64,000 nt of DNA from NCBI GenBank assembly GCA_030430025.1, contig JAUIGR010000001.1, forward strand, positions 116,990 to 180,989, read 5' to 3'. Both the position numbers and the translations under genes were made by a program. The stretch comes from Gammaproteobacteria bacterium (GTDB lineage Bacteria > Pseudomonadota > Gammaproteobacteria > Xanthomonadales > Marinicellaceae). Shown in pieces: positions 1 to 9,680 of the stretch (positions are counted from its first letter, which is position 1; the number at the start of each line of letters is the position of its first letter). The notes under the pieces are model-generated. The model searched no databases. It was given only the letters and a program-made list of their open reading frames with translations, and was not told the DNA's origin.

Positions 1-452
1 ATGACCCTGATGGTTCATTCAGTTTGTTATTGTATTTCAAATACGTTGCTGTACCGACATTGGCCATCATTTTTGTTACATTAGGGTATAACACTCGTTT
101 CTATCGAGCTGTTTTTGTAGAGGAAGCAAATAAGAATCATATCCAGACTGCTTTGGCTTTTGGTTATAGAATACACTATATTTTATTTCGCATTGTTCTA
201 AAGAATGCGATGGTACCAATCATGACGCGCCTGATATTTTCAATTCCTCTTATCATTATTTCAGGTTCTTTATTAATTGAAAGTTTTTTTGGTATTCCTG
301 GCATTGGATATGTGACCTATGAGGCGATTATGGCGGGCGATCAACCTGTATTAAAGGCGATCATTGGTTTAACAGCTTTGCTTTTTGTATTGGCATTAAT
401 ATTGAGTGATATCTTGAATCAGTTTTTTGATCCGAGAGTGACTTTATCATGA
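1..452 (+). CDS. ABC transporter permease, DppB/OppB family (5' end outside window)
   Basis: The reading frame is open from the window edge (first full codon at base 3) to the stop at 452, so only the C-terminal ~150 residues are present. It matches the end of oligopeptide/dipeptide importer permeases of the BPD_transp_1 fold: an EAA-like loop (EEANKNHIQTALAFG), then LKNAMVPIMTRL, a GSLLIESFFGIPGIGY segment and the closing FFDPRV typical of OppB/DppB. It is an inner-membrane protein that would form the channel with the next gene, whose start overlaps its stop by 4 nt (ATGA). The internal TTG at 24 is not the real start. The substrate cannot be told. Confidence 0.9.
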   Translation, partial: DPDGSFSLLLYFKYVAVPTLAIIFVTLGYNTRFYRAVFVEEANKNHIQTALAFGYRIHYILFRIVLKNAMVPIMTRLIFSIPLIIISGSLLIESFFGIPGIGYVTYEAIMAGDQPVLKAIIGLTALLFVLALILSDILNQFFDPRVTLS

Positions 453-1318
453 AACGTCAGCGTTCCATCTGGTATCTCATCTGGCAACAACTCAAACATG
501 ATTATTTAGGGTTTGTTGGATTAATCTTAGTTTTTAGTTTTCTCATTATGGCTTGTGGTGTTTGGTTGGGCTTTTGGGGAATAGGGTGGAGTCAAATTAC
601 TGATTCATTGCAAAAAGCGCCTTCGGTTCAGCATTGGTTTGGTACAAACTCAATCGGTCAGGATGTGGCACAACGTGCTATTTACAGTAGCAAAGCGGCA
701 TTCGAGATAGGTATAGTCGTTACTTTCTTTTCAGTATTTATTGGTACAGTCTTAGGAGCTGTAGCAGGGTATCAGCATGGTAGGGTTATTGACCACGTTA
801 TTGTATGGATGCTAGGCGTACTGGATGCCATTCCATTCTATCTATTTGCAGCTGCGGTGGCATATGCATTCCAAAATTTCCCTTTTTCTATGCATATCGC
901 TATGATTGCTGTCTTTTGGACAACAACTGCTCGTATCATTCGTGCTGAAGTAATCAAACTAAAACACATGCCATTCATTCAAGCGGCCCAAAGCCTGGGT
1001 TTAACTTCTAACATTGTGTTATTTAAGCATGTTATTCCCAATACTATACATTTGATACTCATTCAGGCTACTATCACTTTTGTTGCTGCCATAAAGACTG
1101 AAGTGATATTAAGTTTTTTGGGACTTGGTATGAATGATGGCGTTAGCTGGGGTATTATGATTTCGGAAGCTACTAACGATATTCAGGCAGGGTATTTCAA
1201 TAATTTCATTGCGGCATCTACTTTTTTGTTTCTATTGGTCATTGGCTTTAATTTATTATCTGATGCTTTGCAAGATGCGCTGTCACCTAAACACATAAAC
1301 AGAGGGCAATATGGTTAA
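449..1318 (+). CDS. ABC transporter permease, DppC/OppC family
   Basis: A 289-residue inner-membrane permease and partner of the preceding DppB-like protein. An N-terminal membrane segment (about residues 20-45) is followed by a periplasmic stretch with HWFGTNSIGQDV, matching the HxxGTDxxGRDV signature of OppC/DppC. Further membrane segments follow, and an EAA loop lies around residues 170-200 (AAQSLGLTSNIVLFKHVIPN). The C-terminal FLGLGMNDGVSWGIMI is also characteristic. Translational coupling is likely at both ends: a 4-nt overlap upstream and an 8-nt overlap with the next gene. The binding protein and ATPases are not next to it in this window; the OppA-like gene at 18758-20191 is a distant possible partner. 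Confidence 0.92.
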   Translation: MKRQRSIWYLIWQQLKHDYLGFVGLILVFSFLIMACGVWLGFWGIGWSQITDSLQKAPSVQHWFGTNSIGQDVAQRAIYSSKAAFEIGIVVTFFSVFIGTVLGAVAGYQHGRVIDHVIVWMLGVLDAIPFYLFAAAVAYAFQNFPFSMHIAMIAVFWTTTARIIRAEVIKLKHMPFIQAAQSLGLTSNIVLFKHVIPNTIHLILIQATITFVAAIKTEVILSFLGLGMNDGVSWGIMISEATNDIQAGYFNNFIAASTFLFLLVIGFNLLSDALQDALSPKHINRGQYG

Positions 1319-1745
1319 GATCATTTTGATTACATTTTTTATATTATCAACAGCTTGTTCAAGTGTGCCTAAAAAAACTGTTAATCCATTGCACACTTTA
1401 ATTGAAATAGTTTCTTTGGACCTTCATGCAGGATCCTTAAAATTACGTATAACCAATAGACAAAAACTCATTCGAACAGGTGCTAATATAGCTTGTCAGC
1501 TGGATGCAGACAATCTTTTTGCAGCAACTGTGCCGATACAGAATTTACCTGATTTGAAAGCCCAAATTAGTGAGATATTTACAGTTAATTTAGTAAACCT
1601 CTCAAAAAGTCATATGGACAGCATTCCATCTTCATTTTCTTATCAAATGAACTGTTTGTTCAGTTCAGAAAATTATGCAGCTGAAAACCTGAAGATAAAT
1701 TCGATTCTATACAAGGTTCCTGGTGAAATAGAAGTTTATAGATGA
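1311..1745 (+). CDS. small putative lipoprotein, unknown function
   Basis: A 144-residue protein with a lipoprotein signal: a hydrophobic stretch (residues 3-12) followed by the lipobox LSTA-C with Cys16. This predicts lipidation and an inner- or outer-membrane periplasmic location. The remaining ~128 residues have two further cysteines (CQLDADN and NCLFSS) and no motif I recognise. It overlaps the OppC-like gene by 8 nt, so it is probably the last gene of the transporter operon, perhaps an accessory factor; that role is inference from position only. Confidence 0.7.
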   Translation: MVKIILITFFILSTACSSVPKKTVNPLHTLIEIVSLDLHAGSLKLRITNRQKLIRTGANIACQLDADNLFAATVPIQNLPDLKAQISEIFTVNLVNLSKSHMDSIPSSFSYQMNCLFSSENYAAENLKINSILYKVPGEIEVYR

Positions 1746-1934
1746 TCGATGTAATGTAATCACCTCTATCATGATAAAGCTGTTGTGAGCTTATTAACCG
1801 TCAATACTGAACACAATCTAGTCGAACTTTCAATTATTTGAATGTGATAGTTACTATCAACAAAACTTTTCGATATAGTATTCACTTTCTCATTCAAATG
1901 ACTGGTTATGGTTATAATAGCTAGGGGCGACCAC

Positions 1935-3248
1935 ATGAATGAAAATAAAAAAAATATAGAAGATGTTGAATATTGGTTCTCTGAACTGGTTGATTTAGAT
2001 GACAAATCACGCATCAAACAACTCCAAGTTATACAAAAACAACATTTGTTGAGTGCCAAGGATTTAGAGTTACTGACAGAGTTATTAGCGCTGGATAATA
2101 CCACTGATGTCCTTGAACATATAAATACCTTAACAACTTCTTTTTCAGGCAACTCTAGTGATGATCCTGGTCATCTTGGTGAAGGTTTTCAAGTTGGTGC
2201 ATACAGTATTATCAAATCGATTGGTCATGGTGGTATGGGCACTGTGTATTTGGCTAAGAGAAGTGATGGCACATTTGAACAACAGGTAGCTATTAAAGTA
2301 TCAAACTTTAATATTGATCAAGTGGTACAGGAACGTTTTAACAACGAACGAAAAATTCTGGCACAACTCACTCATCCGAATATCGCGCATTTAATTGATG
2401 GTGGCATGACCATTGATAATCAAGCATATTTAATAATGGAATATGTGGATGGATTAAGCATCACCAAGTATTGTATCGAGAATCATCTTGGATTGAGTCA
2501 TCGAATCAAACTTATTCAACAGGTTTGTGATGCAGTATCACTGGCTCATCGTCAATTGATACTTCACAGAGACTTAAAGCCTGACAATATATTTGTCAAT
2601 CATGATGGCCATGTAAAGCTACTTGATTTTGGTATTGCCAAACTCATTGATGAAGAGACAGCATTAAAAACAGCGACTCAGGTAATGACAAAAAATTATG
2701 CCAGTCCTGAACAAATTCAAGGTTTGCCAGCCTCTACTCAGAGCGACCTATTTTCTTTGGCTGTGGTAGCATTTGAATTAATTACAGGACACCATCCTTT
2801 CCCTTCAAGAAACTCATTGAAGAGGGAGCAAAATGTCATATCAGGTAAAATACTTAAAATAACACAAAGAAATAGTCAGGAAGTAGCTGTATACCCTGAG
2901 CTTGCAGATATTGTTGATTCAACAATCCAAGGTGATTTAGAAAATATCTTACTCAAAGCATTGTCCCCCGAGCCTGATAAGCGTTACGAGACAGTCAATG
3001 CTTTTTCTCAGGATTTGCAGAATTTCTTGCTAAATAGGCCAGTCTTAGCCAGAAAACCCAGTACGGCCTATTCAGTTTATAAGTGGATACAACGACATAA
3101 AAGTGTGGCTGCACTGGCTGTAATTACTGCTGTTACATTAATTGGGTCAACTGTCTTTTCATTTAATAAAGCCAATCAGGCTCTTGAACAACAAAAAATA
3201 GCTGAGCAGCAAAGGGAAGTCGCAGAGGAACAAAAAAAAATTAGCTGA
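1935..3248 (+). CDS. transmembrane serine/threonine protein kinase, N-terminal part (frameshifted)
   Basis: A Hanks-type kinase. I start it at ATG 1935 because AGGGG lies 8 nt upstream; an earlier in-frame ATG at 1908 has no such site. From this start: glycine loop GHGGMG (about 97-102), ATP-binding lysine in VAIK (121), catalytic loop HRDLKPDN (211-218), DFG (231-233), SPEQ in place of APE (~257), and one membrane segment (~388-409) followed by a Q/E/K-rich coiled coil. The frame stops at 3248, just after nine A residues (3232-3240). Dropping one A joins it without interruption to the downstream TPR-like frame ending at 4578, giving a typical kinase-TM-TPR architecture. The split may be a mutation, a sequencing error or slippage. 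No partner sigma factor is adjacent. Confidence 0.9.
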   Translation: MNENKKNIEDVEYWFSELVDLDDKSRIKQLQVIQKQHLLSAKDLELLTELLALDNTTDVLEHINTLTTSFSGNSSDDPGHLGEGFQVGAYSIIKSIGHGGMGTVYLAKRSDGTFEQQVAIKVSNFNIDQVVQERFNNERKILAQLTHPNIAHLIDGGMTIDNQAYLIMEYVDGLSITKYCIENHLGLSHRIKLIQQVCDAVSLAHRQLILHRDLKPDNIFVNHDGHVKLLDFGIAKLIDEETALKTATQVMTKNYASPEQIQGLPASTQSDLFSLAVVAFELITGHHPFPSRNSLKREQNVISGKILKITQRNSQEVAVYPELADIVDSTIQGDLENILLKALSPEPDKRYETVNAFSQDLQNFLLNRPVLARKPSTAYSVYKWIQRHKSVAALAVITAVTLIGSTVFSFNKANQALEQQKIAEQQREVAEEQKKIS

Positions 3249-4578
3249 AGTAGAGTCGGAAAAATCACAACAGGTCGCTGACTTTTTAAAATCACTGTTC
3301 CAAAAAGCCAACCCTCAAAACAATGAGATGCAACTCACTGCACAAGATTTGTTAATGCAAGGTTTTGAGGACATTGAAAGTCAAGAATTTACCAGTAAAG
3401 AGGTAAAATTTGAGTTGCTCAATTTAATTCATGACAGTTTAAACTCTATCGGAAAATATGAAGAATCGCTTTCAAAAATTAGTTTGCACTATCAAGAATG
3501 TATCAAGGTTCTCAGTAAGGAGCATGATTCATGCCAAATGTTTCTACTTACTAAGGCGAGGGTTCAATCTGATTTAACCTTGAGGGAAGAGGCACTCAAA
3601 ACATTAAATACTGCTCTAGATATCACTAAAAGCAAAATTGATAGTAATCCAAATTTGTTATTTGATTTTTACACAACTAAATACACTGTATTGATTGAAT
3701 TAAACCGTATTGATGAAGCGATTAAAGCACAAGATTTGATGATTGAAACGCTAAAAAAAGATTCCGATCCATACAGATTAGTACATACCTTACACAGCAG
3801 TGCAGTCACATTAATTAAACAAAAAAGGTTTATTGAGGCGCGCAATTATATTGATCAAATACCGGGTTATTTTAGTTCTTTTGATGAAAACCTTTTAACG
3901 GGATGGCAGGCGTCTTATCTCATGTTAGAACAATATTACTATGTCAATATCCGAGAAGCTAAGAAAAGTTATGAGTTCAGTAAGCAGCGGGTAGCGCTAA
4001 TGCTTGACAGTTATGAAGTATTACCGGATCGATTTGGAGACGTGCTACATGAAGCCGGCCAAATGGCAATAAGGAGTGGTAACGAAAAAGAAGGGTTGTA
4101 TTATTTAACTGAGTCTCTCAATTTTTTTAAGGATAAAATCAGCGGCAGTGAAGCGCGACAAGTAGAAATAAAGCTTAGAATTATCCTGTATTACCTTATG
4201 TCAAATAATCTTGAAACAGCAGTGGAAGCATTTCAAAAACTCAATATTATTTGGGATGAGTTAAAAGCTAATGACAAAATCAGACAGACCTACAGTATTG
4301 TTAAACTGTATATTGATTCACTTCAAAATCGGGTTGATCCGCACTTCACTAAAGAGGCGTGTGCCGAAGAAATCATGACAAAGAGCCTAAGGTTCGCTAA
4401 TTATTGTCAAATAATTAAGATTGTTACTGTAATCATGAAAAGAGACTTTAATGAGGCTGGATCGTTGATTGATGAACTGGAACGCCAGTTAGATATATAC
4501 CCCAATGATTATCTGAACTTTAGAAACAAAGCCAATGAGTTGAGGTCTGAGATCACTTCCTTAAATGTAGATATTTAA
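3241..4578 (+). CDS. C-terminal TPR-like sensor half of the Ser/Thr kinase (other side of the frameshift)
   Basis: This frame continues the kinase after the A9 run: LAEVESEKSQQVADFLKSLF follows directly from the coiled coil, and the motif of a coiled coil ending in VADFL..LF is usual where such kinases pass from the membrane segment into an extracytoplasmic helical repeat domain. The first ATG in this frame is 3328, too late to include the conserved junction, so I take the coding region from 3241. The rest is alpha-helical with degenerate TPR-like spacing (for example EEALKTLNTALDI, IDEAIKAQDLMI). Expected location is the periplasm if the kinase faces the cytoplasm. Whether it is translated on its own is unknown. 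Confidence 0.75.
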   Translation, partial: LAEVESEKSQQVADFLKSLFQKANPQNNEMQLTAQDLLMQGFEDIESQEFTSKEVKFELLNLIHDSLNSIGKYEESLSKISLHYQECIKVLSKEHDSCQMFLLTKARVQSDLTLREEALKTLNTALDITKSKIDSNPNLLFDFYTTKYTVLIELNRIDEAIKAQDLMIETLKKDSDPYRLVHTLHSSAVTLIKQKRFIEARNYIDQIPGYFSSFDENLLTGWQASYLMLEQYYYVNIREAKKSYEFSKQRVALMLDSYEVLPDRFGDVLHEAGQMAIRSGNEKEGLYYLTESLNFFKDKISGSEARQVEIKLRIILYYLMSNNLETAVEAFQKLNIIWDELKANDKIRQTYSIVKLYIDSLQNRVDPHFTKEACAEEIMTKSLRFANYCQIIKIVTVIMKRDFNEAGSLIDELERQLDIYPNDYLNFRNKANELRSEITSLNVDI

Positions 4579-4622
4579 GGAGGCTGGTTTCCTACCCATG
4601 TACACACTGGTTTTGTAATATT

Positions 4623-4681
4623 GGTAATTCGTTAACCTTGAAAAAGTCTATCCTGGTCTTTTTCAAGGTTAACGAATTACC
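4623..4681. repeat. perfect 24-bp inverted repeat, hairpin related to the dispersed repeat family
   Basis: The arms 4623-4646 and 4658-4681 are exact reverse complements, separated by an 11-nt loop (4647-4657). The core TTGAAAAAG...CTTTTTCAA with TCCTGG in the loop matches the first hairpin of the longer dispersed repeat (compare 32056-32086), but the rest of that unit is absent here. It lies 44 nt downstream of the kinase/TPR stop and may also act as a transcription terminator or mRNA stabiliser. Confidence 0.8.
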
Positions 4682-4762
4682 TGCTGGTGATGTCCAAAAA
4701 ATTGGTATTGTCAAATATGACAAGTTTCAGTAAACAGAGATGATCTGTCTTCACCCTGTGTT

Positions 4763-4790
4763 AGTTGAAAAAATGTTTCTTACCCCCACT
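4763..4790 (+). promoter_or_regulatory. sigma32 (RpoH) heat-shock promoter of clpB
   Basis: GTTGAAA (4763-4769), a 13-nt spacer, then CCCCACTT (4783-4790). This closely matches the known RpoH consensus CTTGAAA-N(13-15)-CCCCATNT, with one mismatch in the -35 element and one in the -10 element. It is 31 nt upstream of the clpB start codon, and clpB is a classic RpoH target. RpoH itself is encoded at 56141-56995. Confidence 0.8.
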
Positions 4791-4820
4791 TAATTTCCAA
4801 CTTAATATCAATTGGAAATC

Positions 4821-7394
4821 ATGAATATCAATAAATTAACAACCAATTTCCAGCAGGCTGTCAACGAAGCGCAATCAATCGCAGTGGGTAAAGACCACAA
4901 CATGATCGAAACAGCGCATTTGTTCAAAGCTTTGTTGGAGCAAGAAAACTCGTCGCTGAAAAATGTACTGGTGAAATCTGGTGTTAAAGTGGGTGCACTA
5001 CAAAACGAGATTGAACAAACTTTAGCCAATATGCCGACGGTATCTGGTAATGCTGGGCAAGTCAGCTTGTCCAATGGCTTAGTGCGGGTACTGAATGTGT
5101 GCGATCAATTAGCACAAAAACGTGGTGATCAATACATCGCCTCAGAGTTATTTGCATTGGCGATCTTGGATGCTAAAGATACCATGGGTAAAGCGTTGCA
5201 AAATGCAGGTGGAAATCGACAATCACTTGAGCAAACCATAGATGAAATTCGTGGAGGGCAGCAGGTCAATGACCAGACAGCTGAAGAAAACAGGGGTGCT
5301 TTGGAGAAATACACCATTGATTTAACAGAGCGTGCTGCTCAGTCCAAAATGGATCCTATTATTGGTCGAGATGAGGAAATACGACGGACCATTCAAATCT
5401 TACAAAGACGAACCAAAAATAATCCAGTTATTATTGGTGAGCCAGGTGTCGGTAAGACCGCTATTGTTGAGGGCTTGGCTCAGCGTATTGTTAATAATGA
5501 AGTGCCTGAGGGTGTCAAAGGGAAAAAATTGTTGTCGCTGGATCTGGGTGCATTAATCGCTGGGGCTAAATACCGTGGTGAGTTTGAGGAAAGGCTCAAA
5601 GCCTTATTAAATGATTTAAGTAAACAGGAAGGCCAAATCATTTTGTTCATCGATGAGTTACATACTATGGTCGGTGCTGGTGCTGCAGAAGGTGCTATGG
5701 ATGCCGGTAATATGTTGAAACCTGCACTAGCGAGAGGAGAGTTGCATTGCATCGGTGCAACTACACTGGATGAATATCGTCAGTATATTGAAAAAGACAA
5801 AGCATTGGAGCGACGGTTTCAAAAAGTTTTGGTGGATGAGCCATCTGTTGAAGACACTATTGCTATCCTCAGAGGATTGAATGAGCGTTATGAGGTACAT
5901 CATGCTGTTGAGATCACTGATCCTGCCATTATTGCGGCAGCGACTTTATCACACCGGTATATTACCGATCGAAACCTACCAGATAAGGCCATTGATTTAA
6001 TGGATGAGGCAGCCAGCCGCATTCGCATGGAAATTGACTCTAAACCGGAAAAGCTGGATCGCTTGGATCGCCGCTTGATTCAGTTAAAAATGGAACGAGA
6101 AACATTGTTAAGAGAAAAAGACAAAGCATCTAAAAAGCGTTTAACAGAGTTAGAAAGTAACATTGAAAGCATGGAACGTGAATATTCCGACTTGGAAGAA
6201 GTTTGGAATGCAGAAAAGGCAGCAGTTCAAGGAACAACGCATTTAAAAGAAGAGTTGGAGCAGGCCAAAGCACAATTCGACCAGGCCAAAAGAGCAGGTG
6301 ATTTAGCCAGAATGTCTGAGTTGCAATATGGTGTGATTCCTAAGCTGGAGCAGCAGATTGAACAGGCAACTGAAGTTGATATGACACAGTTTAAATTATT
6401 GCGTAATCGAGTCACGGAAGCAGAAATTGCTGAAATTGTTTCGATGTGGACTGGTATACCAGTTTCTAAAATGATGGCAGGTGAGAAGCAGAAATTGTTG
6501 GAGATGGAGTCCATCATTCACAAACGTCTGATTGGACAGGATGAAGCTGTTCATTCTGTCGCTGATGCCATTCGTCGTTCACGTTCTGGTTTGTCTGATC
6601 CCAATCGCCCCATTGGCTCATTCATGTTTTTGGGTCCTACTGGTGTGGGTAAAACTGAGCTATGTAAAGCTTTGAGTGAATTCATGTTTGATACCGAAGA
6701 TTCGATTATCCGATTGGACATGTCAGAATTTATGGAAAAACATTCAGTGGCGAGATTAATCGGAGCTCCTCCTGGCTATGTGGGTTACGATCAGGGTGGT
6801 TATTTGACTGAAGCGGTTCGGCGGAAACCGTATTCGCTGATTCTGCTGGATGAGGTAGAAAAGGCCCATCCTGATGTATTCAATGTACTGTTACAGGTTT
6901 TGGATGATGGGCGTTTGACTGATGGTCAGGGTCGTACAGTTGATTTCAAGAACACAGTGATTATTATGACTTCTAATTTGGGTTCAGACTTGATTCAAAG
7001 TCAAATGGATCAACCTTATAAAACGATCAAGGAATCTGTGATGGCCGTGGTAGGCACGCATTTTAGACCCGAATTCATCAATCGAGTTGATGACATTGTT
7101 GTATTCCATCCTTTACAACAAGAACACATACGTCAGATTGCCAGTATTCAGATCAATAAGGTTAAGAAACGTCTCGCAACCCGAGAACTGACTTTGGATA
7201 TTGATGATCAGGCATTGGATTTCTTAGGTTCTGTTGGTTTCGACCCGGTGTACGGTGCTCGTCCTTTGAAACGCGCTATACAAGATGAACTTGAAAATCC
7301 TTTAGCCAAGCGTTTATTGTCGGGAGATTTTGTCGCAGGTCAAACTATTTTGGTGCGATTGGTCGATGGTGTATTGACCTTTTCAGTCAAATAA
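4821..7394 (+). CDS. clpB: ATP-dependent disaggregase ClpB (Hsp100)
   Basis: An 857-residue cytoplasmic AAA+ chaperone that, with DnaK/DnaJ/GrpE, extracts polypeptides from aggregates. Order: Clp N-domain (1-~145), AAA-1 with Walker A GEPGVGKT and Walker B FIDELH, a long coiled-coil M-domain (~400-520) that separates ClpB from ClpA/ClpX, AAA-2 with GPTGVGKT and LLDEVEKAH, and the C-terminal domain. The length equals E. coli ClpB. I choose ATG 4821 ([14 protein letters not shown]), which aligns with the usual N-terminus; a TTG at 4812 would add three residues. It sits behind a sigma32-type promoter and ends at a bidirectional terminator shared with feoB, so it appears monocistronic. Confidence 0.98.
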   Translation: MNINKLTTNFQQAVNEAQSIAVGKDHNMIETAHLFKALLEQENSSLKNVLVKSGVKVGALQNEIEQTLANMPTVSGNAGQVSLSNGLVRVLNVCDQLAQKRGDQYIASELFALAILDAKDTMGKALQNAGGNRQSLEQTIDEIRGGQQVNDQTAEENRGALEKYTIDLTERAAQSKMDPIIGRDEEIRRTIQILQRRTKNNPVIIGEPGVGKTAIVEGLAQRIVNNEVPEGVKGKKLLSLDLGALIAGAKYRGEFEERLKALLNDLSKQEGQIILFIDELHTMVGAGAAEGAMDAGNMLKPALARGELHCIGATTLDEYRQYIEKDKALERRFQKVLVDEPSVEDTIAILRGLNERYEVHHAVEITDPAIIAAATLSHRYITDRNLPDKAIDLMDEAASRIRMEIDSKPEKLDRLDRRLIQLKMERETLLREKDKASKKRLTELESNIESMEREYSDLEEVWNAEKAAVQGTTHLKEELEQAKAQFDQAKRAGDLARMSELQYGVIPKLEQQIEQATEVDMTQFKLLRNRVTEAEIAEIVSMWTGIPVSKMMAGEKQKLLEMESIIHKRLIGQDEAVHSVADAIRRSRSGLSDPNRPIGSFMFLGPTGVGKTELCKALSEFMFDTEDSIIRLDMSEFMEKHSVARLIGAPPGYVGYDQGGYLTEAVRRKPYSLILLDEVEKAHPDVFNVLLQVLDDGRLTDGQGRTVDFKNTVIIMTSNLGSDLIQSQMDQPYKTIKESVMAVVGTHFRPEFINRVDDIVVFHPLQQEHIRQIASIQINKVKKRLATRELTLDIDDQALDFLGSVGFDPVYGARPLKRAIQDELENPLAKRLLSGDFVAGQTILVRLVDGVLTFSVK

Positions 7395-7405
7395 AAGGCC
7401 GCTTA

Positions 7406-7446
7406 AATCATAAAATGCTGGGGTTTATCTCCAGCGTTTTATGATT
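7406..7446. terminator. bidirectional terminator between clpB and feoB
   Basis: The arms 7406-7421 and 7431-7446 form a 16-bp stem with one internal mismatch pair and a 9-nt loop. An A-rich arm and T-rich arm serve both strands. The hairpin overlaps the last codons and stop of feoB (minus strand) and follows the clpB stop by 11 nt. Confidence 0.8.
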
Positions 7447-9652
7447 GTATGTGGAGTTTAAAGGTTTTATTTTGAGGAGATTGAGCGGATTTCTTTAATC
7501 TCCAATAAAAGAACGCAAATATTAAGATCATGCCAGTTAGCCACAATCCTGAAAACAGTGGGTGTGAGTTGAAGGTAACAATTTGATAAAAGCCAGTTGC
7601 TAATAGATAAGCTAATGAGGTGCTGTAAATCGCTGAAAAAGCGGCCCAGTTTTTGCCTGCTTCTTTAGTGGTTGCGCCGACTACCGTAACACAGGGAAAA
7701 TACAATAATACGAATAATAAATAAGCAAAAGCAGCGTACCCATCCTTGAATTTATCACGAAGGATACCAAATAAATCGTTAGATACCCCTTGGTTGATCG
7801 CCATTTCTTCTGTTTCGCCCATATCAGTCAAAGATAATCCCAGCGGGTCGATCAGGGCATCGGCTAAGTCAGCAGCATTGGTTGGGATGGTGGCAAAGCC
7901 TGCTTTTAGTTGTTCTACAATGGAAGGTGGTTTTTCATTGATCTCAAGTTGACGTGAATATAAAGAGTCTAATGTGCCAACCATGACTTCTTTGGCCAAA
8001 AGACCAGTGAATAAGCCGACCACCGCCTGCCAGTTCCCAGAATCTATTCCCATTGGTGCAAATAGAGGCGTCACTTGTTGCGAACCCCACGCCAGAATTG
8101 ATTCATCACTGCCTGCCTTGTTCCATGAAAGGTCTTTACCTACTGATGATACGATTTGTAGCAAAACAACAATAATAATAATGATCTTGCCGGCACCGAT
8201 AACGAAACCACGCAGTCGAAACCACGTTGTTTTCAGGACAAATTGATAACCTGGAAATCGCCATTTAGGCAGTTCGATAACAAATGGATCTGGTTTGCCA
8301 GGCAAAATAGTTTTGCGTAATAATAAGCCAGTGGCGACAGCGACCAGCACACCAGTCAAATACAAAGACAGTACAATCAATGCCGCATATTCGGTAAAGA
8401 AAGCCGCTACGAAAAGCGCATAAACACTCAATCTGGCGCCACAAGACATAAAAGGGGCCATCATGATAGTGGTCAATCTTTCATCTCTATTGGTTAATTG
8501 TCGAGTAGCCATCACAGCAGGTACATTGCAACCAAAACTCACCAATAGAGGAACAAATGCTTTGCCTGATAAACCAATGCTTTGTAACCAATCATTCATG
8601 ACAAAAGCGGCTCGGCTCATATATCCTGACTCTTCCAGTAAAGTCAGAAATAAGAATAAGAACCCAATCACTGGAATGAATGTGGCCACAGTTTGGATGC
8701 CACCTCCAATGCCATCGGCAACGATCACTGAGAGCCACTCAGGTGCGCCAGTCCATGTTAAAAATTGTGATACACCATCAACAAACAATGCACCAGCTGT
8801 GATGTCTAAAAAGTCAATGAAAACATTGGCCACATTGATGGCAAAGAAAAACATCAGATACATGGCCAATAAAAAAGCCAGCAGTCCAGTCAATGGTTTG
8901 GTCAGCCAATAGTCAATGATTGAAAACTGGCGATGAGTGCTTTTGTACTGATTAGATGGCTGGCTGACCCTTTTGGCCAATTGTATCGACTGCTCAAAAC
9001 GGGCATCAAAAATAGCTTTTGTTTCGGATAATGCATCGTCACTGTTGGCGATGTGTTGGAGAATAGCTTTTGCACGACTAGCTGCGCCAGGTAACTGAAT
9101 ATGATCAGGCAAGTTGATTTGATAGTGAGGGACTCTAACAGGTCCAGATAACAATAACTGAACTTGCTCAATCAATCCATTCAAGCCTTTACCTTGAGTC
9201 GCTGTAGTGGCAATGACAGGACAGCCTGTCTCAGTGCTGAGCGCTTGTATATCAATGTCAATACCAAACTGATCCCTTTCGTCATCCATGTTCAGTACCA
9301 GAATCGTCGGTTTTTCTAGTTCCAGTATTTCTGTTGTAAGGAACAGATTGCGTTCTAAATTAGCTGCATTCAACACATTGACAAAGACATCTATATTGCC
9401 TTGATCAACAGCCTGTTTAACCACCAGCTCATCCTGTGATAATTCAGTAATGGATAGTCCATAGATACCAGGCAAGTCAATTAGATCAAAGTTTCTTTGA
9501 GGATGTTTGATGTGAGCAAATGTCTGACTGACTGTGACGCCAGCCCAGTTGCCTGTTTTCTTTTTTTGTCCGGTTAATGCATTGAACAGTGTGGTTTTTC
9601 CACAATTGGGATTGCCAATCAGTGCCACTTGAGGTATTGTGCTTTGGCTCAT
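7439..9652 (-). CDS. feoB: ferrous iron transporter FeoB
   Basis: An inner-membrane Fe(II) permease with an N-terminal G-domain. From ATG 9652: P-loop GNPNCGKT (13-20), switch TGNWAGVTV, G3 DLPGIYGL and G4 NMDD. These are followed by a helical insertion domain and membrane segments containing the two Gate signatures, SGYMSRAAFVMND and CNVPAVMATR. The product is 737 residues, usual for the family. A TTG six codons upstream (9670) is a weaker start choice. The last ~25 residues are basic and cytoplasmic. It forms a two-gene operon with feoA; no feoC is seen. Iron control is expected from the Fur-like site upstream of feoA. Confidence 0.97.
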   Translation of the reverse strand: MSQSTIPQVALIGNPNCGKTTLFNALTGQKKKTGNWAGVTVSQTFAHIKHPQRNFDLIDLPGIYGLSITELSQDELVVKQAVDQGNIDVFVNVLNAANLERNLFLTTEILELEKPTILVLNMDDERDQFGIDIDIQALSTETGCPVIATTATQGKGLNGLIEQVQLLLSGPVRVPHYQINLPDHIQLPGAASRAKAILQHIANSDDALSETKAIFDARFEQSIQLAKRVSQPSNQYKSTHRQFSIIDYWLTKPLTGLLAFLLAMYLMFFFAINVANVFIDFLDITAGALFVDGVSQFLTWTGAPEWLSVIVADGIGGGIQTVATFIPVIGFLFLFLTLLEESGYMSRAAFVMNDWLQSIGLSGKAFVPLLVSFGCNVPAVMATRQLTNRDERLTTIMMAPFMSCGARLSVYALFVAAFFTEYAALIVLSLYLTGVLVAVATGLLLRKTILPGKPDPFVIELPKWRFPGYQFVLKTTWFRLRGFVIGAGKIIIIIVVLLQIVSSVGKDLSWNKAGSDESILAWGSQQVTPLFAPMGIDSGNWQAVVGLFTGLLAKEVMVGTLDSLYSRQLEINEKPPSIVEQLKAGFATIPTNAADLADALIDPLGLSLTDMGETEEMAINQGVSNDLFGILRDKFKDGYAAFAYLLFVLLYFPCVTVVGATTKEAGKNWAAFSAIYSTSLAYLLATGFYQIVTFNSHPLFSGLWLTGMILIFAFFYWRLKKSAQSPQNKTFKLHIQS

Positions 9653-9680
9653 GACTTCTGACTTCGGCAAAGTGTTCTAC

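Noticed and set aside
1769..2152. Minus-strand 127-codon open frame opposite the kinase start
   Set aside because: It overlaps the well-supported kinase gene on the other strand and has low-complexity serine-rich content with no family features.
4808..6517. Several minus-strand and alternate-frame open frames within clpB
   Set aside because: They are shadows of an unmistakable ClpB reading frame.
8463..8912. Plus-strand 149-codon open frame opposite feoB
   Set aside because: It is antisense to the conserved FeoB Gate motifs; no ribosome site or family resemblance.
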